Origin: Granulibacter bethesdensis
GTDB lineage: Bacteria > Pseudomonadota > Alphaproteobacteria > Acetobacterales > Acetobacteraceae
Direction of reading: 5' to 3'
Assembly (NCBI RefSeq): GCF_001889545.1
Contig: NZ_CP018194.1
Location: 682,001 to 746,000, forward strand
DNA length: 64,000 nucleotides
Positions 28,174-37,752 of this stretch are shown one piece after another (within the stretch, counting starts at the first letter, position 1; each line of letters opens with the position of its first letter). A program made the position numbers and the translations under genes. The notes below the pieces were generated by a model, which was given only the letters and a program-made list of their open reading frames with translations, searched no databases and was not told the origin of the DNA.

Positions 28174-30927
28174 TCAGCCAAGCCTTCCATGGCAGTGCTT
28201 GTATTTCTGCCCGGAACCGCACGGGCAGGGGGCATTGCGGGGAACATTGATCCATGTGGAGGGATCATTGAAATCAATCCCCTCTACATCTGCATAGGCG
28301 GCGGAAAACATCGCAGGCGGAGGGGGAGGCAGGGGAATATCCTCCCCGTTCGGGCCGACAGCCATACGGATGCTGACGGGTTCGGGATGGCTTTCCACGA
28401 ATTGGCTGGCGCCGCTGACAAAGGGATCGGCGCTGGCCGGGGGTGGTGCGCCGAATTCCACCTGCGCCAGAATAGCGGTGACGCGTTGCTTCAGCTCATC
28501 CAGCATCGCATTGAACAGAGAAAAAGCCTCGCTCTTGTATTCATTGAGCGGATCGCGCTGGCCATAGGCGCGCAGACCGATGCCCTGACGAAGCTGATCA
28601 AGCAGCAGCAGATGTTCTTTCCACACCTGATCCAGCGTTTGCAGCAACAGGGCCTTTTCGATATAGCGCATGGCTTCGGCCCCGGCATGGGCGGCCTTCG
28701 CGTCCATCAGTTCTGTGGCGGCAGCCTGAACGCGGCGGCGCATTTCCGCCTCGTCAACGCCTTCCTCACGCCCCCATTCCTCGACAGGAATATCGGCATT
28801 CAACAGTTCACGCAGGCCAGCGGCCAGACCGGCTGTATCCCATTGCTCCTGAAAGGCGCGCTCGGGGATATGGCGGGTGATCAGGGCGTCGATCACCTCT
28901 TCCCGCATATCCGCGATGGTCTCGCTCACATCATCGGCGTTCATGAATTCACGGCGCTGGGCGTAGACCTCCTTGCGCTGGTCATTCATCACGTCGTCGT
29001 ATTTCAGCACGTTCTTGCGCATATCGAAGTTGCGGGCTTCGACTTTCTTCTGCGCTTTTTCCAGAGCCTTGTTGATCCAGGGATGGATAATCGCCTCGCC
29101 ATCCTTCAGGCCGAGACGTTGCAGCATCGCGCCCATGCGATCACTGCCGAAGATGCGCATCAGATCATCTTCCAGTGACAGGAAAAAGCGGGATTCACCC
29201 GGATCGCCCTGCCGGCCTGAGCGGCCACGAAGCTGATTATCGATGCGGCGGCTTTCATGGCGTTCCGTGCCGATCACGAACAGGCCACCAGCCTTGCGCA
29301 CGGCTTCATGCGCTTCCTGCACTTCCTGTTCGATCCGGGCGATCGCGGCGTCGCGTTCCGGTCCTTCCGGCATATCGGCGAGTTCGGTCTGGATCCGTGC
29401 CTCGGCATTGCCGCCGAGTTTGATGTCGGTGCCGCGCCCGGCCATGTTGGTGGCGATGGTGACACGGCCCGGCGCACCGGCTTCGGCGACGATGATGGCC
29501 TCACGCTCGTGCTGCTTGGCGTTCAGCAATTCGGCCGGGATACGCTTCTGATCCAGCAACTGCTTGATCACTTCGCTCTTTTCGATGGAGGTCGTGCCGA
29601 CCAGCACAGGCTGACCGCGTGTGCGGATTTCCTCGATCAGATTGGCGACGGCCTCATATTTCTCGCGGGCGGTGCGATAAACCTCGTCATCGCCATCCTT
29701 GCGCTGGACCGGCAGATTGGTGGGAACGGCCAGCACGTCGAGCTTGTAGATCTCGGCGAATTCATCCGCTTCGGTCAGGGCGGTGCCGGTCATGCCCGCC
29801 AGTTTCGGATACATGCGGAAGTAGTTCTGGAAGGTGATGGAAGCCAGCGTCTGGTTTTCCTGCTGGACGGTCACATGTTCCTTGGCTTCCAGCGCCTGGT
29901 GCAACCCTTCGGAGTAGCGGCGGCCATCCATCATGCGGCCGGTGAATTCGTCGATGATGATCACTTTGTCGTCGCGGACAATATATTCGACGTTCCGTTC
30001 GAACAGGGTATGGGCCCGCAGTGACTGCTGCACATGGTGCAGCACGGTGATGTTGAAGGTGTCGTAAAGATTTCCGTCGGTCAGAATGCCGCTTGCATGC
30101 AGCATTTCCTCGACCTTTTCCGATCCGGCTTCGGTCAGGTGTACGCTGCGCTGCTTTTCATCTTTTTCGAAAGTGGCCGGGTCTTTTACCAGTTCCCTGA
30201 CCACTGCATCGACCGAGCGATAGAGGTCGGAACTGTCTTCCGCCGGGCCGGAGATGATCAGCGGGGTACGGGCCTCATCGATCAGGATACTGTCGACCTC
30301 GTCGACAATGGCATAGGTGAAGTCGCGCTGGACCATATCCTCCAGCCGGTACTTCATGTTGTCGCGCAGGTAATCGAACCCGAATTCGTTATTGGTGCCG
30401 TAAGTGATGTCGGCATGGTAAGCGGCACGGCGTTCATGCTCTTCCTGTCCATGCACCACGATGCCGGTAGACAGGCCGAGGAAGCTGTACAACTGCCCCA
30501 TTGTTTCCGCATCGCGGCGGGCGAGGTAGTCGTTCACCGTCACCACATGCACGCCCTTTCCGGTCAGGGCGTTGAGGTAGACAGGCAGGGTGGCCACCAG
30601 CGTCTTGCCTTCGCCGGTCCGCATTTCGGCGATCTTGCCGTCATGAAGCACCATACCGCCGATCAGCTGGACGTCGAAATGACGCATGCCGAAAACACGT
30701 TTCGACGCCTCCCGCACTGTGGCGAAGGCTTCGGGGAGGATGCTGTCCAGCGTGGCGCCATCCGCGAGCTTCTGTTTCAGCAGGATGGTGCGGGCCTGTA
30801 GTTCTGCATCCGTCAGCGCGGCGAACTCGGGTTCCAGGGCATTGATCTGCTGCACCCGCCGCTGATACCCGCGCAGGGAGCGATCATTGCTGGAGCCGAA
30901 GATGGAGCGGACGAGTCTCGCGAACAT
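28174..30927 (-). CDS. secA: Protein translocase ATPase SecA
   Basis: Motor that drives unfolded proteins through SecYEG. From ATG 30927 ([18 protein letters not shown]) it has 917 residues. Visible are the Walker A region [14 protein letters not shown], the DEAD-like [16 protein letters not shown], the preprotein cross-linking domain, [11 protein letters not shown] and the [17 protein letters not shown] helicase motif. The C-terminal zinc-binding tail [17 protein letters not shown] binds SecB and lipids. An in-frame upstream start at 31017 would add an unconserved 30 residues. Confidence 0.97.
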   Translation of the reverse strand: MFARLVRSIFGSSNDRSLRGYQRRVQQINALEPEFAALTDAELQARTILLKQKLADGATLDSILPEAFATVREASKRVFGMRHFDVQLIGGMVLHDGKIAEMRTGEGKTLVATLPVYLNALTGKGVHVVTVNDYLARRDAETMGQLYSFLGLSTGIVVHGQEEHERRAAYHADITYGTNNEFGFDYLRDNMKYRLEDMVQRDFTYAIVDEVDSILIDEARTPLIISGPAEDSSDLYRSVDAVVRELVKDPATFEKDEKQRSVHLTEAGSEKVEEMLHASGILTDGNLYDTFNITVLHHVQQSLRAHTLFERNVEYIVRDDKVIIIDEFTGRMMDGRRYSEGLHQALEAKEHVTVQQENQTLASITFQNYFRMYPKLAGMTGTALTEADEFAEIYKLDVLAVPTNLPVQRKDGDDEVYRTAREKYEAVANLIEEIRTRGQPVLVGTTSIEKSEVIKQLLDQKRIPAELLNAKQHEREAIIVAEAGAPGRVTIATNMAGRGTDIKLGGNAEARIQTELADMPEGPERDAAIARIEQEVQEAHEAVRKAGGLFVIGTERHESRRIDNQLRGRSGRQGDPGESRFFLSLEDDLMRIFGSDRMGAMLQRLGLKDGEAIIHPWINKALEKAQKKVEARNFDMRKNVLKYDDVMNDQRKEVYAQRREFMNADDVSETIADMREEVIDALITRHIPERAFQEQWDTAGLAAGLRELLNADIPVEEWGREEGVDEAEMRRRVQAAATELMDAKAAHAGAEAMRYIEKALLLQTLDQVWKEHLLLLDQLRQGIGLRAYGQRDPLNEYKSEAFSLFNAMLDELKQRVTAILAQVEFGAPPPASADPFVSGASQFVESHPEPVSIRMAVGPNGEDIPLPPPPPAMFSAAYADVEGIDFNDPSTWINVPRNAPCPCGSGQKYKHCHGRLG

Positions 30928-31250
30928 CGAAGTGCTTTCCGGATGAGGATTCCCCGCCGGCCCGGAGCCCGGCACGGAGTGATAGCCAGTGGATGGTGAG
31001 CCTGACAGACCCATCATCAGCCGCTTCAGATAGGACCCGTCGCGGGCCGGGTCAACGCAGCGGCCCTGCCGGGGGGCGGGATAAAGTGCAAAACAGCCTC
31101 CCGAAGCGTGATGGTACGGTTATCTTGCATGGTTTCTCCCATCCCCCCGCTTGAGTGAAGGCGCGGCATTCGTCATGATCCTGCCGCAAGCTTGCGGGGT
31201 GTGGCCGAGAGGCGATACCCCTGCCGCCCGTCAAGAACCAAGGAACGTCC
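30928..31250. other. Divergent promoter region between secA and the parvulin gene
   Basis: About 320 bases, GC-rich. No gene, RNA or clear operator is visible. It must carry promoters for both directions. A weak pair (TTGAGT at about 31151 and CATGAT 17 bases later) could serve the rightward gene, but the match is poor. Confidence 0.35.
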
Positions 31251-32189
31251 ATGACTTTTTATCCTACGGTGTCCCGTTGCTTCAGCAGCACGCGGAGTCG
31301 GACTTTACTGGCCGCCGCCCTGCTGGCCGGGAGTGCCGGGCTTTCTGTCACGGCAGCGCAGGCTGATGACGCAGCTTCCGCCCAGAAGGCGGCACCGCCC
31401 CCGAGCACAGTCGTCGGCCGTGTCAATGGCGCCGACATTCATCTGGGGGATCTGGAGGATGCCGCCCGCAATCTGCCGGAGCAGATGCGTCAGGCCCCGC
31501 CGCAGGTCATCTACCCGATCCTGCTGAACCAGATGCTCCAGCGTGAGGCGCTGGTTCAGGCGGCCCGCAAGGAAGGTCTGGACAAGAAGCCGGATGTCGC
31601 TGCCGATATGAAGCGGGCTGCCAACCAGACGCTTCAGAACGACTATATTCGTGAGCATGTCGCTCCGCTGCTGACCGATGAGGCGCTGCGGAAGAAATTC
31701 GACAAGGAACTGGCTGGCAAGCCGGGTGAGGAAGAAGTCCATGCCCGCCACATCCTGGTTCCGACCGAGGATGAGGCCAAGCGCATCATTGCCGAGCTGA
31801 AGGCGGGCGGCGATTTCGCCAAGATCGCCAAGGAGCGCAGCAAGGATCCGGGGGCCGCGAATGGTGGCGATCTGGGTTTCTTCAAGCAGGCCGATATGGT
31901 GCCGGAATTCAGCAAGGCCGCCTTTGCGCTGAAGGATAACCAGGTCTCCCCCACGCCGGTGCATACCCAGTTCGGCTGGCACGTGATCCAGACGCTGGAA
32001 CATCGTCGTGCTCCGGCCCAGACCTTCGAGCAGGCGCGTGATCAGCTCCGTCAGCAGGTGATTCAGGACGGGGTGAAAGAACTGGTCGTGAATGCCATGA
32101 AGGGTGCGAAGGTTGAACGCTTCAACCCTGACGGTTCCGTGCCGAAGCCAGAGGCTGCTCCTGCGGCTCCTGCTCCCGCGAAGCACTGA
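31251..32189 (+). CDS. Periplasmic parvulin-type peptidyl-prolyl isomerase
   Basis: 312 residues with a signal peptide (SRTLLAAALLAGSAGLSVTA, cleavage near AQA at about 37). A SurA/PrsA-like N-terminal helical region follows (NGADIHLGDLEDAARNLP). The parvulin domain covers about 160-260, with VHARHILVPTEDEAK, FAKIAKERSKDPGAANGGDLG and HTQFGWHVIQTLEHR. The tail is rich in Ala and Pro. It helps fold exported and outer-membrane proteins. Placement opposite secA fits a role in export. argJ starts 3 bases after the stop. Confidence 0.9.
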   Translation: MTFYPTVSRCFSSTRSRTLLAAALLAGSAGLSVTAAQADDAASAQKAAPPPSTVVGRVNGADIHLGDLEDAARNLPEQMRQAPPQVIYPILLNQMLQREALVQAARKEGLDKKPDVAADMKRAANQTLQNDYIREHVAPLLTDEALRKKFDKELAGKPGEEEVHARHILVPTEDEAKRIIAELKAGGDFAKIAKERSKDPGAANGGDLGFFKQADMVPEFSKAAFALKDNQVSPTPVHTQFGWHVIQTLEHRRAPAQTFEQARDQLRQQVIQDGVKELVVNAMKGAKVERFNPDGSVPKPEAAPAAPAPAKH

Positions 32190-32192
32190 GCC

Positions 32193-33422
32193 ATGACTCA
32201 TCCGGTTTCTCCTTTGGCCGTCACGCTGCCTGAGATGCCGCCTCTGCCGGGTGTCAGGCTCGGCGCGGCGGCAGCTGGTATCCGCTATAAGGGCCGCACC
32301 GATCTGGTCATGGTGGAGTTGGCAGAGGGCACGACGGTTGCAGGGGTGTTCACCCGCAACAAATGTCCCGGCGCGCCGATCGGCTGGTGCCGGGCGGCGC
32401 TGAAAGGCGGTCGTGCGCGGGGCTTGCTGGTCAATGCCGGCAACGCCAACGTCTTTACTGGCCGGGCCGGGGAAGAAGCCACCCGTCACAGCGCTGAAGC
32501 GGCTGCAAGGTTGCTTGGCTGTGCGGAGGGGGAGGTCTTTCTGGCCTCCACCGGCGTCATTGGCGAGCAACTGCCTTATGAGCGGATCGTCTCCGCTCTT
32601 CCCGCCCTGCATGCCGCGCTGACCGAGGACGCATGGCATGATGCCGCGCGTGGCATCATGACCACCGATACCTTTCCCAAGGGATCGGTCCGCACCGCGA
32701 AGATCGGTGGCAAGACGGTGCGTATTCAGGGGATCGCCAAGGGCAGCGGTATGATCGCCCCGGATATGGCGACCATGCTGTGCTTCGTGTTTACGGATGC
32801 GGCCATTCCCGCGGCGGCTTTGCAGTCCATGTTGGGCAGGGCTGTCAAAACCAGTTTCAACCGTATCACGGTGGACAGCGATACCTCCACCAGCGACACG
32901 GTGCTGCTATTCGCGACCGGTCAGGCTGATCATCCTGACGTCCCGGAAACAGGCGGTCCGGTCCTGCGTGATTTTGCGCGTGCCTTGTCTGAAGTTTTGC
33001 TCGATCTTGCGCTTCAGGTGGTACGGGATGGCGAGGGTGCGCAGAAGCTGATCCGGATCGATGTCGAAGGTGCCGTCAGCAATGGCTCGGCGGAGAAAAT
33101 TGCCATGTCCATCGCCAATTCCCCGCTGGTGAAAACGGCCGTTGCCGGGGAGGATGCGAACTGGGGTCGCATTGTGATGGCGGTTGGCAAAGCGGGTGAA
33201 CCGGCCGATCGCGACAAGCTTGGGGTTGCGGTTGGCGGTGTGTGGATGGCCCGCAATGGTGGGGTGATCGACGGGTATGATGAGGCGCCGGTCGTGGCCC
33301 ATATGAAAGGCCGGGAAATCAATATCGCTGTTGATCTTGGCCTCGGCAAAGGCCGGGCGACTGCATGGACCTGTGATCTGACGCACGGTTACATCGACAT
33401 CAACGGCTCCTACAGGAGCTGA
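32193..33422 (+). CDS. argJ: Glutamate N-acetyltransferase / amino-acid acetyltransferase ArgJ
   Basis: Bifunctional ornithine acetyltransferase of arginine biosynthesis. The 409-residue precursor contains the self-cleavage site in KGSGMIAPDMATMLCF, where the Thr of ATML becomes the N-terminal nucleophile of the beta chain. Other family stretches are NAGNANVFTG, TTDTFPKGSVRTAKIGG and VAGEDANWGRIVMAVGK. It is tightly packed between the parvulin gene and the GNAT-MutT gene. Confidence 0.96.
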   Translation: MTHPVSPLAVTLPEMPPLPGVRLGAAAAGIRYKGRTDLVMVELAEGTTVAGVFTRNKCPGAPIGWCRAALKGGRARGLLVNAGNANVFTGRAGEEATRHSAEAAARLLGCAEGEVFLASTGVIGEQLPYERIVSALPALHAALTEDAWHDAARGIMTTDTFPKGSVRTAKIGGKTVRIQGIAKGSGMIAPDMATMLCFVFTDAAIPAAALQSMLGRAVKTSFNRITVDSDTSTSDTVLLFATGQADHPDVPETGGPVLRDFARALSEVLLDLALQVVRDGEGAQKLIRIDVEGAVSNGSAEKIAMSIANSPLVKTAVAGEDANWGRIVMAVGKAGEPADRDKLGVAVGGVWMARNGGVIDGYDEAPVVAHMKGREINIAVDLGLGKGRATAWTCDLTHGYIDINGSYRS

Positions 33423-33426
33423 CAGG

Positions 33427-34596
33427 GTGGCGGATGGAGCACGGCCGGAACGGCCTCCGTTCAGCTTTCGGGCGCGGAGCAGCGGGGCGGAGATAGCCCG
33501 TACGGCATCAGGCCAGACTTCATCCGAAACGCCTGCCTTCAAGCCGCTCCGTACGGAGCGGCTTATTCTGCGCCCATTTTCCCCCGAGGATGCGCCGGCC
33601 TTGCACCGGCTGATCAATGACTGGGAAATCAGCCGCACTCTGGCGGAGGTTCCGTTCCCTTATCCGCGCAGTCTGGCCGATGAGTGGATCGGTTCCACCT
33701 TGCGGGGTATCCGGGATGGCACGGCATGGCATCTCGGCATTACCGGCCATGAAGGTTATGAGCCAGCTCCCAAGGAGACCCTGATCGGCGGTGTCGGCCT
33801 GCGTCTGCTGCCGGAAGGGCGTGGCAGCCTCCGGCAGGCTGGGCGGGCGGCGACCATTGGCTACTGGGTCGGACGGCGTTTCTGGGGTCACGGGGTGGCG
33901 ACCGAGGCGGTCGGAAGGCTGTGTCGCTGGGCCATGGCCAATCTGCCGATCAACCGGCTGGAAGCGACGGCTGACCGCGATAATCTGGCCTCGATCGCGG
34001 TGCTGAAGCGGATTGGCTTCAGGGAAGTCGGGGCGGGCGTCAAAACTTTTCGCTCCCGGGCCGGAGAGGTGCCGGTGCTTCATTTCGAGGCGCTGCGCGA
34101 TGATCTGTTCGGAGCACCCGATGCGGGCCTGCCGCGTGGGCGGGAACAGGCAATCCCTCCGCAACCGGATATAATGCCGGGTACGGTGTCTGCCAATCTG
34201 CCAGTCCTGCTGGTGGTTGCGGCGGCGCTGGTGAATGCTCAGGGAGAAATCCTGCTGGCCCGTCGTCCGGAAGGGCGCAGCATGGCGGGGCTGTGGGAGT
34301 TCCCCGGAGGCAAGGTGGAGCCTGGAGAAACCCCTGAACAGGCCCTGATCCGTGAATTGCGGGAGGAGTTGGGGGTGGATGCGTCTGCCGGATGTCTGGC
34401 ACCTCTGGCCTTTGCCAGCCATGCGTATGAAAAATTTCATCTTTTGATGCCGCTTTACGCATGTCGTCGCTGGCAGGGCGTGCCGAGACCACGAGAGGAG
34501 CAGGCTCTGGCATGGGTGCTGCCGGATCAGCTCGACCGCTACCCGATGCCGCCGGCTGATATACCGCTCATCCCTATATTGCGGGATTTGCTCTGA
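33427..34596 (+). CDS. GNAT acetyltransferase - MutT NUDIX fusion
   Basis: GTG start 4 bases after argJ; 389 residues. Residues 38-215 form a RimJ/RimL-type GNAT domain (TERLILRPFSPEDAPALHRL, then the acetyl-CoA loop IGYWVGRRFWGHGVATEAV and DNLASIAVLKRIGFREVG). After a linker, residues 255-389 form an (8-oxo)dGTP-type NUDIX hydrolase with WEFPGGKVEPGETPEQAL and RELREELGV, a complete GX5EX7REUXEEXGU box. The two domains suggest a protein-modifying acetyltransferase and a nucleotide-pool cleaner in one chain. The substrates are inference from family only. Confidence 0.88.
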   Translation: MADGARPERPPFSFRARSSGAEIARTASGQTSSETPAFKPLRTERLILRPFSPEDAPALHRLINDWEISRTLAEVPFPYPRSLADEWIGSTLRGIRDGTAWHLGITGHEGYEPAPKETLIGGVGLRLLPEGRGSLRQAGRAATIGYWVGRRFWGHGVATEAVGRLCRWAMANLPINRLEATADRDNLASIAVLKRIGFREVGAGVKTFRSRAGEVPVLHFEALRDDLFGAPDAGLPRGREQAIPPQPDIMPGTVSANLPVLLVVAAALVNAQGEILLARRPEGRSMAGLWEFPGGKVEPGETPEQALIRELREELGVDASAGCLAPLAFASHAYEKFHLLMPLYACRRWQGVPRPREEQALAWVLPDQLDRYPMPPADIPLIPILRDLL

Positions 34597-34613
34597 GCCT
34601 TCACTCTGGCTGC

Positions 34614-35405
34614 ATGAGCCATACATCTTCTGCGCAAGGCGCGTGTCTGCTGGTGATCGGTAACGAGATTCTCTCGGGCCGTACGCAGGACAGGAATATC
34701 CAGTTTCTGGCCCTTGCCCTGGGTGAGCACGGATTGCCGCTGCGGGAGGTCAGGGTTATTCCGGATGTGCGGGAAACCATTATCGCCACTGTGAATGAAA
34801 CCCGTGCCCGTTTTGCCCATGTGCTGACCACGGGTGGTATCGGCCCTACTCATGACGACATCACCAGCGAATGTGTGGCGGCGGCTTTCGGCGTTCCGTG
34901 GGAGCCTCATCCGGAAGCATGGGCCTTGATGGAGGCGCATTATCCGCCGGGTGGCTTCAATGCCGCACGTCAGCGTATGGCGACAATGCCGAGAGGGGCG
35001 ACGCTGATTGCCAATCCGGTCTCTCTCGCGCCGGGGTTCAGCATTGGCAATGTGCATGTTATGGCCGGTATCCCGTCCGTTATGCAGGCGATGTTTCAGG
35101 ATCTGGTCAGGCGTCTGCCCGCAGGGTTACCAGTTTTGTCTCGCACCGTTCATGCGTGGAACATCGCGGAGGGCACTATTGCTGCTGATCTGGCGGCTTT
35201 GCAACTGCGTTGGCCGGATGTGGAAATAGGAAGCTATCCGTTCCAGAAAGAGGAAAACGGAAAGAAGCGTATTTACGGCATCGCTATTGTTGCAAAGGGC
35301 ACTGATCCCCGGCAATTGGATGAAATTGCAGTTTCTGTTATAGAATTATTTAAAAAATTTAATGTTTCTCCTGTTTTGGGAGAATTGGATCGATCCTCTT
35401 CATAA
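34614..35405 (+). CDS. CinA-type molybdopterin-binding (MoaB/Mog) domain protein
   Basis: 263 residues. The MoaB/Mog-like domain occupies about 8-180, with LVIGNEILSGRTQDRN and HVLTTGGIGPTHDDITSE, the signatures of the CinA N-terminal domain. The PNCC deamidase domain of full CinA is absent, so it is the short alphaproteobacterial form. The role may be in nucleotide repair or NAD metabolism, but this is not settled for short members. It lies 17 bases behind the GNAT-MutT gene. The last 30 codons turn AT-rich. Confidence 0.8.
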   Translation: MSHTSSAQGACLLVIGNEILSGRTQDRNIQFLALALGEHGLPLREVRVIPDVRETIIATVNETRARFAHVLTTGGIGPTHDDITSECVAAAFGVPWEPHPEAWALMEAHYPPGGFNAARQRMATMPRGATLIANPVSLAPGFSIGNVHVMAGIPSVMQAMFQDLVRRLPAGLPVLSRTVHAWNIAEGTIAADLAALQLRWPDVEIGSYPFQKEENGKKRIYGIAIVAKGTDPRQLDEIAVSVIELFKKFNVSPVLGELDRSSS

Positions 35406-35515
35406 ACAATATAAATATTTTTTGTATTTGTTGCAATTTATTGTGCTGATTTTTAATCAAGCAGTTTATAATATGGATAAAATTATCTGCTTATATTAGT
35501 CAGGAATAGAATCGG

Positions 35516-37738
35516 ATGTCTGCCTCTTCGAATGAAACACAAGGCTGGAATATTTATTCTGATTCTGCTGAAGCAGTGACGATACCACTGCTTTTCCATT
35601 CCAAAAACAGCCCATATGTCACGCCGGATTTCAGTCAGTTTACGGCAACTGGCACGCTGAATGTCAGAGTTTGGGTCGTCGGATTGGCCGGGCAGGCGGC
35701 CAACGGTGCATTAACCGCGGCCCCTGTGCCAACGGTGTCGTCGCAGGAGATCCACAACATGACATCGACTTTTACGGTCGATACAGGCTCTTTCCCGACT
35801 GTCATGCCACTGAGCCTGGTTCAGGCTGCGTTGTCCGGCTTTACGGAAGCGCAGTTACAGACCTATCCGCCCGGTTCCATCACATATGGCAGCGATAATG
35901 TCAGTATTACTGGCTACTACGTGCCGTTGACCCTGGCTTTTGCCGATGCAACCGATAGCAGTGGACAGCCACTCACGACGACGTTCAAGGTTCTCGTATC
36001 TGATAATAGTCAAGCGCATATGATGGGTTTACGCTTCGATTATGATTCGACGACGCAGCAAAACTATACGTCTGCCTACAGCGCTCTCATGAATCTTGCC
36101 CCGATGCAGTCGGGGGCTATGACGCGTGGCTATATCATCAGTCAGGATGGTCTTACTGTCGGACTGAATCAGGCAAATGCGGGCAGTGGATGGGCTTTTA
36201 TTAAACTGGCTCCCGCATCACAATCCGGCGACTGGCTGGCGCCGCCGGTGACGGCTACTGTGAACGGAAAAACACTCCCTGCGTCCTCATTGCTGATCGA
36301 TACGGGTCTGGATGAGATGTTCCTCAAATACGATGGGGCAAGCAGGTTGCCTGCCAACAGCACCATTACTCTTTCCATGTTGGGATCCAACGGTGCTGTT
36401 CAATATTCGTTCAATACCGGTACAACCACCGGTGTGGCGCCTTCTTTTGTCAGCGTAGGCAATCCATCATCAAATGGCCCCTTCGTGAATACCGGCCTTC
36501 ATGCTTTGGCGGGCTTCGATGTATTGTATGATGAGGCAAACGGACTGTTCGGATTAAGGGCCAATGGTCACTCGCCCCAATCATCGGTCTCGTTCGAGCC
36601 GGTTTTCTCACTGTCCGGCAATATGAGTGTTCCGGCTGGTTTTCAATCTTCCCAATCCATTCTCCTGACAGGTCCGGCAGCCTTGCAGGGGGCTGGAGAC
36701 ATGTCCCTGGATGGTACGATTTCTGGTAATGGCCTTCTGACAGTGAAGGCTCCCGGGACTGTGACCGTGTCGGGTAATAATACGTATAGTGGCGGTACGG
36801 TTCTGGACGGTGCCAGCGTTGCTGTAAGCTCGGCTTCCGGTCTGGGAACGGGCGGCGTTGCAATGGTTGCGGGTTCGGCGAATGCGCTTTCCCTGACCAG
36901 TGGGAGCGCCACGGTCTGGAGCGCAGGCGTGGATACGATCAGTGCCGGCATGGCATCGGTTAAGGTTGCAGCCAGCGGGGTTGGTAAGCTCACATTCGTG
37001 GGAGGAAAGGAGGCATCCCAGATTTACGGGGGTGGTGGCGCCATGACTGTTTTCGGTGGTGAGGGAGATGGCATGTTCGCTGCTGGTGGTGCAGGGAGCG
37101 TGATCGTCAATGGTGCAGGCAACGCCACGGTGATCGGAGGAGGCGGGAACGCTGTTTTTGGCGGCAGCGGAGCGGCCCTGATTTTTGGTGGTGCGCAGGG
37201 GGCGGACAGCATCATCGGAGGCAGTGGCAGCAGCACCATTGTCGGGCAGTCAGGCGATCATATTGTCGGGGAGGCGGGCAATATGCTGGTCTTCGGCAGC
37301 AATAGCGCCACAGATACGATTGTCGGTGGGAATGCAACGACCGTTGTGGGCGGCAGTGCGGGCACGCAGCTTCTTTCCAACGGAAACGCCCTATTCTGGG
37401 GTGGCTCTGGAAATGACATGATCTGGGGCGGCTCGGGTAGCACGACCGCGATGCTGGGGAGCGGTGATGATACCATCTATATTGGTAGTGGTACCATGAG
37501 CATCGCCGGAGGTTCCGGCCATGATGTCTACACCGTTATTGCAGGGCAGGCCGGTGGCTCGGCGGTCATCTTTGATTTCAATCCAGGTCAGGATTCGCTG
37601 GTGCTGCAAGGCTATGATGCCGCGAGTATCGTCAAGAATGTCCAGCCGGGCTATGTGACACTCAGCCTGTCCGATCAGACGACGCTGACCTTTGTGGGGA
37701 CGGACCCATCCAGCCTGCCTGGTCAGATCACGACCTGA
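35516..37738 (+). CDS. Large repeat protein with pepsin-like aspartic protease head and RTX/autotransporter-type C-terminal module
   Basis: 740 residues, no signal peptide, AGGA about 11 bases before the ATG. The head (about 15-355) shows the landmarks of the bilobal A1 pepsin fold in order: VDTGS (Asp89), SITYGSDNVSITG (a flap with Tyr124, close to the pepsin flap), HMMGLRFDY (the hydrophobic-hydrophobic-Gly psi element), IDTGLD (Asp262) and LAGFDVLYDEANGLFGLR (331-348), which resembles the last pepsin element. The two Asp are 173 apart, close to pepsin spacing. Residues 410-450 are an autotransporter strand repeat (NNTYSGGTVLDG). Then come a Gly-rich field with true RTX nonapeptides (GGSGNDMIW, GSGDDTIYI, GGSGHDVYT) and an end domain shared with the protein at 17204-19255. 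Confidence 0.75.
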   Translation: MSASSNETQGWNIYSDSAEAVTIPLLFHSKNSPYVTPDFSQFTATGTLNVRVWVVGLAGQAANGALTAAPVPTVSSQEIHNMTSTFTVDTGSFPTVMPLSLVQAALSGFTEAQLQTYPPGSITYGSDNVSITGYYVPLTLAFADATDSSGQPLTTTFKVLVSDNSQAHMMGLRFDYDSTTQQNYTSAYSALMNLAPMQSGAMTRGYIISQDGLTVGLNQANAGSGWAFIKLAPASQSGDWLAPPVTATVNGKTLPASSLLIDTGLDEMFLKYDGASRLPANSTITLSMLGSNGAVQYSFNTGTTTGVAPSFVSVGNPSSNGPFVNTGLHALAGFDVLYDEANGLFGLRANGHSPQSSVSFEPVFSLSGNMSVPAGFQSSQSILLTGPAALQGAGDMSLDGTISGNGLLTVKAPGTVTVSGNNTYSGGTVLDGASVAVSSASGLGTGGVAMVAGSANALSLTSGSATVWSAGVDTISAGMASVKVAASGVGKLTFVGGKEASQIYGGGGAMTVFGGEGDGMFAAGGAGSVIVNGAGNATVIGGGGNAVFGGSGAALIFGGAQGADSIIGGSGSSTIVGQSGDHIVGEAGNMLVFGSNSATDTIVGGNATTVVGGSAGTQLLSNGNALFWGGSGNDMIWGGSGSTTAMLGSGDDTIYIGSGTMSIAGGSGHDVYTVIAGQAGGSAVIFDFNPGQDSLVLQGYDAASIVKNVQPGYVTLSLSDQTTLTFVGTDPSSLPGQITT

Positions 37739-37752
37739 TCCGGCCGGATAGC

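Noticed and set aside
28189-29178. Long plus-strand open frames inside secA (also 29257-30024 and 30034-30801)
   Set aside because: They are antisense shadows of secA; the secA product is conserved along its whole length.
37501-37738. Classical outer-membrane autotransporter barrel at the C-terminus of the repeat proteins
   Set aside because: The ends are short, without the roughly 250-300-residue barrel or a terminal aromatic residue, so self-transport by a type V barrel is not supported.
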